DNA of 64,000 nt from JAEULH01 sp963746275 (lineage in GTDB: Bacteria > Pseudomonadota > Alphaproteobacteria > Rhodospirillales > Defluviicoccaceae): positions 65,557 to 129,556 of the forward strand of contig CAVVAX010000028.1 of NCBI GenBank assembly GCA_963746275.1, in the 5' to 3' direction. Positions 26,168 through 36,002 of this stretch are shown in pieces. A model generated the notes under the pieces. It made no database searches. It was not told where the DNA came from and was given only the letters and a program-made list of their open reading frames with translations. Both the position numbers and the translations under genes were made by a program. Position 1 is the stretch's first letter; every line of letters starts with the position of its first letter.

Positions 26168-26932
26168 ATGGCCCGTCACCTCCGTCTTGGCGTCAACATC
26201 GACCACGTCGCCACCATCCGCAATGCCCGCGGCGGGCGTCATCCGGACCCGGTGCGGGCGGCGAAGCTGGCCGTTGCCGCCGGCGCCGACGGGATCACCG
26301 CGCACCTCCGCGAGGATCGGCGGCACATCTCCGACGAGGACATCGTCCAGCTTCGCCGAATCCTGGACGCGCCACTGAACCTGGAGATGGCGGCGACCGA
26401 GGATATGCTGGAGATCGCGCTGCGCCACGTGCCGCGTGCCGTCTGCCTCGTGCCCGAGCGGCGGGAGGAGCGCACCACTGAGGGCGGGCTGGACGTTGCC
26501 GGCGGGGTCGAGTATCTCGCCCGCTATGTCACCGAGCTCAGCCATGCCGGCATCCGTGTCTCCCTGTTCATCGAGCCATCCTTGGAGCAGGTAAACGCGG
26601 CGGCCTCCATCGGCGCCGGCGTCGTCGAGTTCCACACCGGCCGCTACTGCCACAGCGAGGGCGAGGATCGGGAGCGGGAACTTGCGCGCATCCGCAAGGC
26701 GGCGGCGCGCGCCCATGAGTTCCGGATCGAATGCCACGCCGGCCACGGCCTGAGCTACGAGACGGTGGAGGAGATCGCCGCGATCCCATTGATCGTCGAG
26801 CTCAACATCGGCCACTTCCTCATCGGCGAGGCCATCTTCCGCGGCCTCGAGGCAGCGATCGGGGAGATGCGCGACCTGATGGACGACGCCAGGGCGACCG
26901 CGCCGCGGGCGCCGCGGGCGCCGCTGCTATGA
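26168..26932 (+). CDS. pdxJ: pyridoxine 5'-phosphate synthase
   Basis: 254 residues, last step of DXP-dependent vitamin B6 synthesis. The N-terminus is RLGVNIDHVATIRNARGG, with DGITAHLREDRRHISDEDIV, PLNLEMAATEDMLEIAL, VSLFIEPSLEQVNAAASIGA and CHAGHGLSYETVEEIAAIP typical of PdxJ. ATG 26168 was chosen because the conserved strand begins five residues later; the longer start at 26072 has no similarity. Its stop overlaps the acpS start by 4 bases, beginning the run pdxJ-acpS-lepB-rnc-era that is conserved in alphaproteobacteria. Confidence 0.96.
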   Translation: MARHLRLGVNIDHVATIRNARGGRHPDPVRAAKLAVAAGADGITAHLREDRRHISDEDIVQLRRILDAPLNLEMAATEDMLEIALRHVPRAVCLVPERREERTTEGGLDVAGGVEYLARYVTELSHAGIRVSLFIEPSLEQVNAAASIGAGVVEFHTGRYCHSEGEDRERELARIRKAAARAHEFRIECHAGHGLSYETVEEIAAIPLIVELNIGHFLIGEAIFRGLEAAIGEMRDLMDDARATAPRAPRAPLL

Positions 26933-27384
26933 TCATCGGCGTTGGCACCGACCTTCTCGACATTCGCCGGATCGAACGGACTCTGGAGCGCTTCGGCGAG
27001 CGGTTCTGCGAGCGGGTCTTCACCGACGTGGAGCGCGCCCGCTGCGACGGCCATGTCGCCCGCGCCGCCCGCTACGCGCAGCGCTACGCCGCCAAGGAGG
27101 CCTGCTCCAAGGCCCTGGGCACTGGTTTTCGCGATGGCGTCGCCTGGCGCGGCATCGGCGTCGACAACATGGCGTCGGGCAAGCCGTTCTTGACCCTGAC
27201 GGGCGGCGCCAGGGAGCGGCTGGAGAGGCTGACGCCGCCGGGGATGACCGCGGCGATCGACGTGTCCTTGAGCGACGAGTATCCGATGGCGCAGGCCATC
27301 GTCGTCATCTCGGCGCTGCCGCGCCAGCAGCAGGAGGCGCTGGCGGGCGGCGGACGCGAAGGCAACCGGTGGCAAGGCCGGTGA
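26929..27384 (+). CDS. acpS: holo-[acyl-carrier-protein] synthase
   Basis: 151 residues. It transfers 4'-phosphopantetheine from CoA to ACP. The start MIIGVGTDLLDIRRIERTLE contains the metal-binding Asp, and the second acidic motif is YAAKEACSKALGTGF. The ATG overlaps the pdxJ stop (ATGA), so translation is coupled. The frame is open far upstream (26731) but that part is pdxJ read out of frame. Its 3' end overlaps the start assigned to lepB by 16 bases. Confidence 0.96.
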   Translation: MIIGVGTDLLDIRRIERTLERFGERFCERVFTDVERARCDGHVARAARYAQRYAAKEACSKALGTGFRDGVAWRGIGVDNMASGKPFLTLTGGARERLERLTPPGMTAAIDVSLSDEYPMAQAIVVISALPRQQQEALAGGGREGNRWQGR

Positions 27385-28175
27385 CGGGCGACGGGGACAG
27401 GACGGGCAAGCGCTCAGTGGCCAACAATTCCACATCCGCCGGCGAACGCGGCAAGACCGGCGGTTTCGTCGACCTGCTGAAGACGGTGTTCTACGCGGTG
27501 CTGATCGCCGTCGTCATCCGCACCTTCGCCTTCGAGCCGTTCAACATCCCGTCTGGATCGATGATCCCGACCCTGCTGGTCGGCGACTACCTGTTCGTCT
27601 CGAAGTACACGTATGGCTACAGCCGCTACTCGCTGCCGTTCGGCCTGCCGCTGATCTCCGGGCGCATTTTCGGGGCGGAGCCGGAGCGCGGCGACGTCGT
27701 CGTCTTCAAGCTGCCCTCCGACAACAAGACCGATTACATCAAGCGCGTGATCGGCTTGCCGGGCGACGAGATCCAGCTCAAGGGCGGCATCGTCCACATC
27801 AACGGCAAGGCCGTTGAGCGCGTCCCCGTCGGCAACTACACCGTGCCCGGCGGCAACGGCGCCGGGCGGAGCGTCCAGCTCTACCGCGAGACCCTGCCCA
27901 ACGGCGCGAGCCATGCGATCATCGAGATGACGGACACCGGGCCCTACGACGACACCGGGGTCTACAAGGTTCCGCCGGGCCATTTCTTCGCCATGGGCGA
28001 CAACCGCGACAGCTCCCGCGACAGCCGCTTCCTCGGCGAGGTGGGCTATGTGCCGCTGGAGAACCTGGTCGGCCGGGCCGAATTCATCTTCTTCTCCATC
28101 GACGGCAGCCCGTTCCGGGTCTGGGAGTGGTTCCAGACCGTCCGCTTCAGCCGGCTGTTCTCGGGGATCCCATGA
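27369..28175 (+). CDS. lepB: signal peptidase I
   Basis: 268 residues from GTG 27369; a GTG at 27417 is an alternative. One N-terminal membrane helix (LLKTVFYAVLIAVVIRTFAF) is followed by the periplasmic catalytic domain. Box B has the catalytic Ser in IPSGSMIPTLLVGDYLFVSK, box D the Lys in DYIKRVIGLPGDEIQL, and box E is FFAMGDNRDSSRDSRFLG. It removes signal peptides from exported proteins at the inner membrane. ATGA overlap with rnc downstream. Frame intact. Confidence 0.96.
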   Translation: MARPVTGDGDRTGKRSVANNSTSAGERGKTGGFVDLLKTVFYAVLIAVVIRTFAFEPFNIPSGSMIPTLLVGDYLFVSKYTYGYSRYSLPFGLPLISGRIFGAEPERGDVVVFKLPSDNKTDYIKRVIGLPGDEIQLKGGIVHINGKAVERVPVGNYTVPGGNGAGRSVQLYRETLPNGASHAIIEMTDTGPYDDTGVYKVPPGHFFAMGDNRDSSRDSRFLGEVGYVPLENLVGRAEFIFFSIDGSPFRVWEWFQTVRFSRLFSGIP

Positions 28176-28907
28176 AGGCCGAGCGGCGGCTGGAGGCTGG
28201 CGGCGGGACGGCGGTGGAGACCAGCCTGGGCTACCGGTTCGCCGATCCGTCGCTGCTGTCGCTGGCGCTGACCCACGCGAGCGCGCGCGGCGCCGACCCG
28301 GCAACCACCGTCTCCAACGAGCGGCTCGAGTTCCTCGGCGACCGCGTTCTCGGCCTCATCGTCGCCGAGCTGCTCTACCGGCGCTTTCCCGCAGACAGCG
28401 AGGGCGCGCTGGCGCAGCGGCATGCGGCGCTGGTCAGCCGGCCGGCGCTGAGCCAGGTGGCGGTGCGGCTTCAGCTCAGCCCGTCGATCGTCGCCTCGCG
28501 CAGCGAGCGGGACGCCGGCGGCACCAGCAGCCCGGGCATCCTCGCCGACACCCTGGAGGCGATCATCGGCGCGCTTTACCTGGACGGCGGGTTGCCTGCG
28601 GCCGCCGGCTTCATCGAGGCGAACTGGTCGGAGCTGATCATCGGCGCGCGGACGCCGCCCAAGGATCCCAAGACGGAGTTGCAGGAGTGGGCGCAGGCCC
28701 GCGGCATCGGCCTGCCCCTCTACCGCGAGGTCGAGCGCCGGGGGCCGCCGCACGCGCCGCGAGTTCTCCATCGAGGTCTCGCTGCCCCGGATCGGCGCCT
28801 TCGTCGCCAGCGGCTCATCCAAGCGCAGCGCCGAGCAGGCCGCAGCGGAACGCCTCCTCGCCAGCCTTCACCAGGACGAGACGGGTGGGAACCGACACGC
28901 CGGGTGA
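28172..28907 (+). CDS. rnc: ribonuclease III, frameshifted
   Basis: About 244 residues after repair. It cuts double-stranded RNA in rRNA maturation and decay. The catalytic domain carries NERLEFLGDRVLGL and the second acidic site SPGILADTLEAIIGALYLD. The dsRNA-binding domain starts DPKTELQEWAQARGIGLPLY, and one extra C near 28757 then shifts the frame. The other frame continues REFSIEVSLPRIGAFVASGS and SKRSAEQAAAERLLASLHQD, stopping at 28907. As written, the rnc frame runs on into era and gives a false 567-residue fusion. It is coupled to lepB by ATGA and overlaps era by about 23 bases. Confidence 0.93.
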
Positions 28908-29830
28908 TCCGGAGCGCCTTTCGGGCGCCGGCGGCCGGTCCGGGCGCTGCGGCTTCGTCGCCGTCATCGGCGCGCCCAACGCCGGGAAGTCCACCCTGGT
29001 CAACGCCATCGTCGGCGCCAAGGTCAGCATCGTCACGCCAAAGCAGCAGACGACGCGGTTCCGCGTCCTCGGCATCACCGCCCGGGGCGAGAGCCAGATC
29101 ATCCTCGTCGACACGCCCGGCATTTTCCAGCCGAAGAAGCGCCTGGAGCGGGCGATGGTTGCCGCCGCCTGGAGCGGCGCCAGTGACGCCGACGAGGTGG
29201 TGCTGGTCGTCGATGCCGGGCGGCAGTATCGAAGGCGAGCCGATGCGGATCGTCGACCGGCTCAAGGCCGCGCGCCGCCAGGCGATCCTGGCGCTGAACA
29301 AGATCGACCTCGTCGCCAAGCCGGATCTCCTTCGCCTCACCGACGCCCTCAATCGGACCGGCGCCTTTAGCGACGTGTTCATGGTCTCTGCCTTGACCGG
29401 CGACGGCGTGGCCGACCTGGTCACTCATCTGGCCCAGCGCCTGCCGGAGGGGCCGTGGCTGTTCCCCGAAGACCAAGTTTCGGATCTGTCCGAGCGTGTC
29501 TTCGCCACCGAGATCACCCGCGAACAGTTGTTCCTGGCGCTTGGCCAGGAGCTGCCCTACGCCGTCTCGGTCGAGACCGAAAGCTGGAGTGAGCGTGCCG
29601 ACGGCAGCGTCGAGATTCGCCAGATCGTCAACGTCCAGCGCGAGGGGCAGAAGGGCATCGTCATCGGCGCCAAGGGCAGCCGGTTGGGCCGCATAGGCGC
29701 CGCCGCCCGCGCCGAGCTGGAGCGGCTGCTCGGTTGCCGCGTGCACCTGTTCCTGTTCGTCCGGGTGCAGGGGCGCTGGAGCGAGGACCCGGCCTTCTAT
29801 CGCGACCTCGGCCTCGACTACCAGGCCTAA
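28885..29830 (+). CDS. era: GTPase Era, frameshifted
   Basis: About 314 residues after repair. Era binds 16S rRNA and aids 30S assembly. G1 FVAVIGAPNAGKSTLVNAIV, the switch region KQQTTRFRVLG and G3 ILVDTPGIF are in the first frame. An extra G in a GGG run near 29220 moves the rest to the second frame, which has G4 ILALNKIDLV, G5 MVSALTGDG and the KH domain with GQKGIVIGAKGSRLGRIGAA. Start GTG 28885 is inferred; it would overlap the end of rnc. In many alphaproteobacteria recO follows era, but here the next gene is a phasin almost 300 bases away. Confidence 0.93.
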
Positions 29831-29900
29831 GAACGACGCACCAGAACCCCGTAAGCGGTGTCATCAGCCACTTTTGCGCGCTACCGAACCTTCATTCGTC

Positions 29901-29923
29901 ACCCCCGGACTTGTTCCGGGGGT
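29901..29923. repeat. GC-rich 9-bp inverted repeat, intergenic
   Basis: ACCCCCGGA (29901-29909) and TCCGGGGGT (29915-29923) form a perfect 9-bp stem with a 5-base loop, 70 bases after era. No T-run follows, so it is a weak candidate terminator for era. The context TCACCCCCGGACTTG...GGGGGTCCA resembles dispersed intergenic repeats of high-GC alphaproteobacteria. No second copy was found in the window. Confidence 0.7.
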
Positions 29924-30057
29924 CCACTGAAGGCGTGGATGGCCGTAACAAGCAATAACAGCGGCCATGACGGCTGGAAGGGGCGATGGCGCCCCCACCC
30001 GAACGCCTGCTGACGCGACGGCGCGCCCTCACGCTCGGGATCACGACGAGGCTTTCG

Positions 30058-30086
30058 TTGTTGCCGCCGCTTCGCCGGTCTACTAT
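30058..30086 (+). promoter_or_regulatory. candidate sigma70-type promoter of the phasin gene
   Basis: TTGTTG at 30058-30063 and TACTAT at 30081-30086 are 17 bases apart, 36 bases before the phasin ATG. A GGAGGAGAGG follows at the ribosome-binding position. Boxes and spacing are reasonable; assigned by eye. Confidence 0.4.
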
Positions 30087-30121
30087 CGCGCTTTCAACGC
30101 CCGGGAGGAGAGGGTTCCGAA

Positions 30122-30550
30122 ATGGCCAATCAACCGAACAACCCGTTTATGCCGATGGATTTTTCCAAGATGATGGCGGGTGTTCAAATGCCCGGCGTCG
30201 ACGTCAACGCGATGATGCAGGGGTACAGCCGCAACATCGAGGCGCTGACCGAGGCGAACCGGCGCGCCTACGAGGGCATGCAGGCGGTGATGGCGCGCCA
30301 GGCCGAGATCTTCAAGCAGGCCATGGAAGATGCCGCGGCGATGTCGCGCGAGGTGGCGGCGCAGAAGAAGCCGGAAGAGATGATGGCGAAGCAGACGGAG
30401 ATCGCCAAGGCGGCCTTCGAGCGGGCGCTGGCCAACATGAAGGAGCTGGCCGACATGGTCGTGCAGGCCAATCGCGAGGCCACCGAGATCATCAACAAGC
30501 GCATCACCGAGAGCCTCGCCGAGGTTCGCGGGATGTACCTGAAGCCGTAG
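30122..30550 (+). CDS. phasin family protein
   Basis: 142 residues, predicted almost wholly alpha-helical and amphipathic, without signal peptide. Met-rich start PNNPFMPMDFSKMMAGVQMP, then phasin-like helices: YSRNIEALTEANRRAYEGMQ, RQAEIFKQAMEDAAAMSREV, FERALANMKELADMVVQANR. Phasins coat polyhydroxyalkanoate granules and influence their size and number, which would suggest that the organism stores PHA. No PHA synthase or depolymerase gene lies in the window. A good SD (GGAGGAGAGG) precedes ATG 30122. Confidence 0.85.
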   Translation: MANQPNNPFMPMDFSKMMAGVQMPGVDVNAMMQGYSRNIEALTEANRRAYEGMQAVMARQAEIFKQAMEDAAAMSREVAAQKKPEEMMAKQTEIAKAAFERALANMKELADMVVQANREATEIINKRITESLAEVRGMYLKP

Positions 30551-31023
30551 CACGACACGCTGCCGGCCGGGGCGGCCCAAGGGTCGCACCGCCGGCGCGA
30601 GATGCATCACACGCCGCCAGCAAGACGGCGGCGTAACCACCGGCGCCGGGGAGGAAGGGCCCGAACCGGCTCTGCCGCTGTTCCGGCAACTCCTCCTTCA
30701 GCACGTTCAGCACCACCGCGCCGGCGAGGAAGGCGAAGGTGCTGCCCCAATAGCAGGACAAGCCCGAAGGCGAACGCGAAGATATCGAAGAGGAGCGGGG
30801 GCTCAGCGATGCCCCGGCAGCGCCGCTGCAGGTGGATCAGGCCGAGGGCGAACCCGAGGACGTCGATCAGGACGTGCAGGCGGTGAAAGAGCGGCGGAAT
30901 GATCAGTAGCGCCAGCGCCGGCATCGGCAGTGGCTCGAGGAGACGCTTGCCCGGCTGCTCGCCCGGCTGTAGGCGCCTAGCGTCGGCGGAACTTGCGAGG
31001 ACGCAGGCTCCTTCTTGTAGCAA
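30504..31023 (-). pseudogene. remnant of a membrane protein (3' part only), frameshifted
   Basis: Two frames on the minus strand together encode hydrophobic segments: first MPALALLIIPPLFHRLHVLI and DVLGFALGLIHLQ, then, after a shift near 30785, STFAFLAGAVVLNVLKEELP and EQRQSRFGPFLPGAGGYAAV. The second piece resembles the ending of conserved bacterial membrane proteins that I cannot name with confidence (possibly ZIP-like). There is no plausible start: the coding signal begins just behind the stop of the SLC13-type gene, so the 5' part seems absent. The tail overlaps the phasin 3' end on the other strand. Best read as a truncated, decayed gene. Confidence 0.45.
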
Positions 31024-32858
31024 TCATCTTGCGCCGGGCGTCAGCGGGTAGAGCGCCGCGACCATGACGACGGTAACGACGAGGCTCAAGAGGAGAAGCG
31101 GGACGCCGACCTTGACGAAGTCGTTAAAGGTGTAGCGACCGGGTTCCAGCACGAGCGTGTTTACCGGCGAGGATACCGGCGTCGCGAACGCACAGGAGCA
31201 GGCGACGGCCACGGTCACGGCGAAGGCGTGGGTGGAGACGCCGAGCGTTTGTGCCGCGCTGATGGCCACCGGAGCGATGAGCACCGCGGTGGCCGTGTTG
31301 GAGATGAACAGGCCCAGCGCCGCGGTGATCAGGAACAGGACGCTGAGCATGCCGTAGGCGCCGGTTCCGGCGAGGACGCTGGTGAGCCCGCTCGCCATCA
31401 TCTCGGTCACCCCGGTCTTCTCCAGGGCGGTGGCCATGGGTAACATCCCGGCGATCAGGACCAGGGTCGACCAGCCGATGCTGCGATAGACGCGCTTGGC
31501 CGGCACGCAGCCGGTGGCGAGCACCGCCAGCGCCGCCGCCAGCACGGCGATGACGTTCGGGAGCAGACCAAAGGTCATCACCGCCGCCATGGCAACCAGA
31601 ATGGCGACGGCAATTGGCGCCCGGACCCGGGCAGGGGCGATGAACTTCACCTCCTGGGGCAGGCGCATGACAACGAACTCGCCCGGATGCTCCTGCAGCC
31701 CGGCGATCCGGCCCCAGTCGCCGATCACTAAGATCAGGTCGCCGAAGCGCAGCGGCGTGTCGATCAGGTTGCCCTCGATCACCTCGCCGGCGTGACGGAT
31801 GCCGACCACGGCGAGGCCGCGGCGCTTGCGAAACCCCGCCTGGCGCAGGGTCTTGCCGATCAGCGGCGCGTCCGGCGCCAGCATCACCTCAGCCAGGCCC
31901 AGCTCCTGACGGGCGGCGAGGCGCAGGCGCTCGCCCACGGGCGTCTCGCGCAGGCTCTCCGCCGCCACGAACGCTTCGACCGCGTCCGTTTCGCCGACGA
32001 CGATGATCAGGTCGCCGGCGCGCATGGCTGTCTCCGACAGCGCCGGGCGAACGACGAATCCGTCGCCGCGCGGGCGGATGGAGGCAACGAGGGTGACGCC
32101 GTAACGCGAGCGGATCTGGCTCTCGCCGACGGTGCGCCCGGCAAGGGCGGAACCGGCATGGATGCGCAGCACGCGGAAGCGGCCGGTGAGCTCGTACTTC
32201 GCCAGCAGCTCGTCGGCCGAGACTTCCGGCCGCTCGGGGCGCGGCTCCGGGCGGTCGAGCAGCCTGCGGCCGACGGTGGTCATGTAGACGATGGCGACGA
32301 TCAGGATGGCGACCCCGATCGGGGTCAGCTCGAAGAAGCCAAAGGGCTCGAGCCCGCGGCCGGTGAGGGCGGCGCTGACCACGAGGTTCGGCACGGTCGC
32401 GATCAGCGTCATCAGCCCGCTGACAGCGCCGCGACCGAGAGCGGCATCATCAGCGTCGCCCGGCTGATGCCGGTCCTGGCGACGAGACCGAGCACGACCG
32501 GGATGAACATGGCGACGATGCCGGTCGAGCTCATGAACGCGCCAACGGCGCCGACGACCCCCATCAGCAGTACGATCAGGCGGGTCTCGCTGCCCTTGCC
32601 CACATTGGCGAGCCAGGCGCCGAGACCGGTGGCGACGCCGGTTGTGACCAGCGCCTCGCCGACGATGAACAGGCCGCCGATCATCAAAACGGATGGATCG
32701 GCGAAGCCGGCAATGGCTTCGTTTGCCGTCACCACGCCGGAGACGGCCAGGGCAAGGAGGACGGCCAGCGCAACGGCGTCGGCGCGGAAGCGGTCGGTGG
32801 CGAAGGCGACGACGGCGGCCGCAAGCACGGCAAGCGAGATCCAGCCGTCGGCACTCAT
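31024..32858 (-). CDS. SLC13-type permease with two TrkA-C domains, frameshifted
   Basis: About 611 residues after repair, a divalent-anion:Na+ symporter-like protein (SAC1/YfbS group). N-terminal helices (residues 1-148, from MSADGWISLAVLAAAVVAFA) end at a false stop near 32412. One base is missing there, and the next frame continues MTLIATVPNLVVSAALTGRG, the conserved hairpin loop of the family. Two cytoplasmic TrkA-C (RCK-C) domains follow (about 210-290 and 295-380: RFRVLRIHAGSALAGRTVGE, ADLIIVVGE-like GDLILVIGDWGRIAGL), then the second set of helices with LFISNTATAVLIAPVAISAA. The substrate (sulphate or carboxylates) cannot be told. Confidence 0.85.
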
Positions 32859-33104
32859 CGTTCTTGCTCCCCGCCTTGTCGTTGCCGCTGCTTCTAGGCC
32901 CGCCGCGCCGGCAATGGCAACATTGGCGCCGGCCGCCCGCTCACCAGCCGTTCGGTGCTCTCGCCGCTCGCCTGACGACAGGCCGCCGCGCCCGTCCCCG
33001 CTCGTCCGCCATCAACAGCAGCGCGCGTGGGTAACCCGAAGCTAACGACCAAGGGGGTTAAACATGTGCCGGTTTCGTGACGTCCGATTTGTTGGGGATC
33101 GCCA

Positions 33105-34390
33105 ATGCTTCCGTTTCTACGCAACGGCCGTGAGCTGGCCACGCGGATCGAACTGCTGGACACCCTGTTCGCCCATTCCGGCGTCGGCCCGTGGGACGCG
33201 GTGCTCGTCGACGGCGATGCCACCCATCCGCACGCCCGCTGGACGTGGTCCCCGGAGTTCCGGCGCCTCTGCGGCTTTTCGAGCGAAGCCGAGTTCCCGA
33301 ACCGAATGCAATCCTGGTCGGGCCGCCTGCATCCGGACGATGCCGGCGCCACCTTCGCGGCCTTTAACGAGGCACTGGCCTCGTGCGGCATCTACGACGT
33401 TACCTATCGACTGAAGGTGGCGGACGGATCCTGGCGGTGGTTCCGGGTGACCGGCGGCGTGATCGCCGAGGGCTCGGGCAAACCGCGCCGGGCCTGCGGC
33501 TCGCTCGTCGATATCCACGCCGCGAAACTGGCGGAAGACGAGCGCAAGGTTCTTCTCGACAAGCTCGGGAGCGACTTCCGCGGCGCCGTGCTCGAGATCG
33601 TCGGCGAGGTCGCGAACTCGACGACGCGCCTCAACGAGGTCGCAGCCGTCATGACGAACGCTACGGCGAAGACCGGCGAGCGGTCGATTGCCGTCACGAC
33701 ATCATCGCGCGCCGCAAGTGACGAGGTGCAGAGTGTGGCGAGCGCAACCGCCCAGGTGACGGCATCGATCCACGAAATCGAGCGCCAGATCACGCGCTCG
33801 CACGAGCTGGCGAACCTCACCGCCGAGCGGATGCAAAGTGCAACCAGCGTGGTGCAGAGCCTCGTCAGCGACGTCCAGAGCATCGGCGACGTGGTCGAAC
33901 TGATCTCCCAGGTCGCCGGCCAGACCAATCTCCTCGCCTTGAATGCGACGATCGAGGTCGCCCGTGCCGGCGAGGCCGGAAAGGGGTTTTCGGTGGTCGC
34001 CGCCGAGGTGAAGCCCTGGCCGGTCAGACGAGCCGTGCCACCGAGGAGATCGGTGCGCGCATCCACGCGGTAAAGGACGTGACCAAGCAGGTTGCCCAGG
34101 CAATCGAGACAATGAACGAGACGGTTACCCTACTCAATGAGGCTGCAACGGCGATATCGGCGGCGGTGCAGGAGCAGGGAGCGGCGACGGACGACATTTC
34201 CGGCGCCATCGAGCGGGCGGCGCGCAACGTCGAGGCGGTCTCCAGCACCATCGATGGCGTGAACGCGGCCGTCGCCGAGACGGGGCGGTCGGCGGAAGCG
34301 ATCGGCCATTCCGCCGGGGTCCTGACTACGCAGACGCGGGAGCTGGAAGCGAGGGTCGAGAATTTTCTCGGTTGCTTGCGGCAAGCCTAG
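33105..34390 (+). CDS. soluble PAS-containing methyl-accepting chemotaxis protein, frameshifted
   Basis: About 428 residues after repair, with no membrane helix. A PAS domain with PAC motif (about 30-140: WTWSPEFRRLCGFSSEAEFP, YRLKVADGSWRWFRVTGGVI) precedes the coiled-coil signalling domain. The hairpin tip QVAGQTNLLALNATIEVARA and GEAGKGFSVVAAEV is conserved for CheA/CheW contact. One base is missing at about 34012 (AAG CC instead of AAG GCC); the other frame continues GQTSRATEEIGARIHAVKDV and ends LEARVENFLGCLRQA at 34390. It may sense redox state or an internal ligand. No other chemotaxis gene is nearby. Confidence 0.88.
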
Positions 34391-34523
34391 CCCGTCGAGG
34401 CCCCGCCGGCGCGTCTAGCGCTGGCGTGCCCATGACATAGGGCAACCGGGCGCGGCCCGCGGGCGCTATCCTCTGGCTTGCCGACGGCTTGCCGAACGGC
34501 GGCGGAAACGGGGGACGAGCAGC

Positions 34524-35879
34524 ATGCGGACCATCAAGCTGACCTTCTGGGGCGTGTTGGCGCTGCTGGCCGCGTTATGGCTCGCGTCCGACCCGCAGGT
34601 GTTCCGCCCACAAGGGTTCTTCCCGCTCCGCGGCTCCATGGTCCAGGCCACCGGCGTCCTCGCCGTGGGCTGCATGAGCCTCGCCATGATCCTGGCGCTC
34701 CGGCCGCGCTGGCCGGAGCGGTGGCTGGGCGGCCTCGACAAGATGTACCGGCTGCACAAATGGCTGGGGATCGGCGCCCTGGTGCTGGCGATCGTCCACT
34801 GGCTCTGGGCAAAGGCGCCGAAGTGGGCCGTCGACCTGGGCTGGCTGGAGCGGCCGATGCGGGGGCCGCGGGGCGGCCCGGAGAACCTGGTGGCGGAAAC
34901 CCTGCGGAGCCTGCGCGAGCCGGCCGAAAGCCTCGGCGAATGGGCGTTCTACGCGGCGGTGCTGTTGATTGCCCTGGCGCTCATCCAGAGCTTCCCCTAC
35001 CGGTTGTTCTACAAGACCCACCGGCTGCTCGCGGCGGTCTACCTGGTGCTGGTCTTCCACACCGTGGTGCTGATGCGCTTCAGCGCCTGGGCCTCGCCGC
35101 TGGGCGTGGTCATGGCCCTGCTCCTCGCCTACGGGACGTACGCCGCGGTCGTCGTCCTGGTCCGGAGGGTCGGCGCCGGCCGGCGAGTGACGGGCCGGGT
35201 CGCGGCCTTGTACCAATATCCCGGCGTGCACGTGATCGAGGCCGCCATCGACCTGCCAAGCGGTTGGCCGGGGCACAAGGCCGGCCAGTTCGCCTTCGCC
35301 ACGGCGGACGCGGCGGAGGGGCCGCACCCCTTCACCATCGCCTCGGCCTGGAGCGAGACCGACCGGCGGATCACCTTCATCGCCAAGGAGCTTGGCGACT
35401 ACACCCGCAGGCTGGCGCAGACCCTGAAGGTGGGGCAGGAGGTCACCGTCGAGGGGCCGTACGGCTGCTTCACCTTCGATGACGACCGCCCGCGGCAGAT
35501 CTGGGTCGGCGGCGGCATCGGCATCACCCCCTTCGTCGCCCGGATGAAGCACCGGGCCCAGGCACGGCGGACGGGCTCGGAGGCGGCCACGGGCCAGGAG
35601 GTCGACCTGTTCCACACCACCGCCGACTACGACGCCGGGGCCATCGGCAAGCTCACCGCCGACGCCGAGGCCGCCGGCATCCGGCTGCACGTCCTCGTCG
35701 ACGCCCGCGACGGCCGGCTCACGGGCGCGCGGATCCGCGAGCTGGCGCCGGGTTGGCGCGACGCTAGCCTCTGGTTCTGCGGCCCGGGCGGCTTCGGCGC
35801 CGCCCTGCGCCAAGACTTCGCCGCGCAAGGTTTTCCGGTGGAGGAGCGCTTCCACCAGGAGCTGTTCGCGATGCGGTAG
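34524..35879 (+). CDS. ferric-reductase-like transmembrane flavocytochrome
   Basis: 451 residues. The N-terminal half has about six membrane helices with paired His suited to heme (KWLGIGALVLAIVHWLW, THRLLAAVYLVLVFHTVVLM). The C-terminal half is a ferredoxin-reductase-type module: FAD-binding HPFTIASAWSETDRRITFIA, then NAD(P)-binding WVGGGIGITPFVARMKH and LWFCGPGGFGAALRQDF. It resembles bacterial NADPH-oxidase/ferric-reductase relatives that pass electrons across the membrane. The final acceptor is not evident. SD GGGGGAC precedes ATG 34524. It stands alone between the chemoreceptor and a repeat-rich spacer. Confidence 0.87.
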   Translation: MRTIKLTFWGVLALLAALWLASDPQVFRPQGFFPLRGSMVQATGVLAVGCMSLAMILALRPRWPERWLGGLDKMYRLHKWLGIGALVLAIVHWLWAKAPKWAVDLGWLERPMRGPRGGPENLVAETLRSLREPAESLGEWAFYAAVLLIALALIQSFPYRLFYKTHRLLAAVYLVLVFHTVVLMRFSAWASPLGVVMALLLAYGTYAAVVVLVRRVGAGRRVTGRVAALYQYPGVHVIEAAIDLPSGWPGHKAGQFAFATADAAEGPHPFTIASAWSETDRRITFIAKELGDYTRRLAQTLKVGQEVTVEGPYGCFTFDDDRPRQIWVGGGIGITPFVARMKHRAQARRTGSEAATGQEVDLFHTTADYDAGAIGKLTADAEAAGIRLHVLVDARDGRLTGARIRELAPGWRDASLWFCGPGGFGAALRQDFAAQGFPVEERFHQELFAMR

Positions 35880-35886
35880 GATGGCG

Positions 35887-35969
35887 GCAGTGGGCTCTCC
35901 GCCGTGACGTACGCTCAACTGTACCCGCGGGCGAGAGGCGCCGCAGTGACGACGGTCACAGCCCACTGC
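35887..35969. repeat. 10-bp perfect inverted repeat enclosing 63 bp
   Basis: GCAGTGGGCT (35887-35896) and AGCCCACTGC (35960-35969) are perfect reverse complements. The interior has a further GTGAC/GTCAC pair, so a long hairpin is possible. It lies 7 bases after the ferric-reductase stop in a 306-base spacer. No T-run follows it. It could be a structured 3' element or the remains of a small mobile element; nothing decides between these. Confidence 0.6.
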
Positions 35970-36002
35970 GCAGGTTCCTGCTGAAATTGGGAACGAACAA
36001 AA

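Noticed and set aside
28127..29830. Apparent 567-residue RNase III-Era fusion
   Set aside because: The fusion arises because rnc and era each carry one extra base. Corrected, they are two normal overlapping genes.
32859..33104. Regulatory elements in the 246-base divergent spacer between the SLC13-type permease and the chemoreceptor
   Set aside because: Only a loose TAACCC...GGGTTA inverted pair is visible; no convincing promoter boxes.
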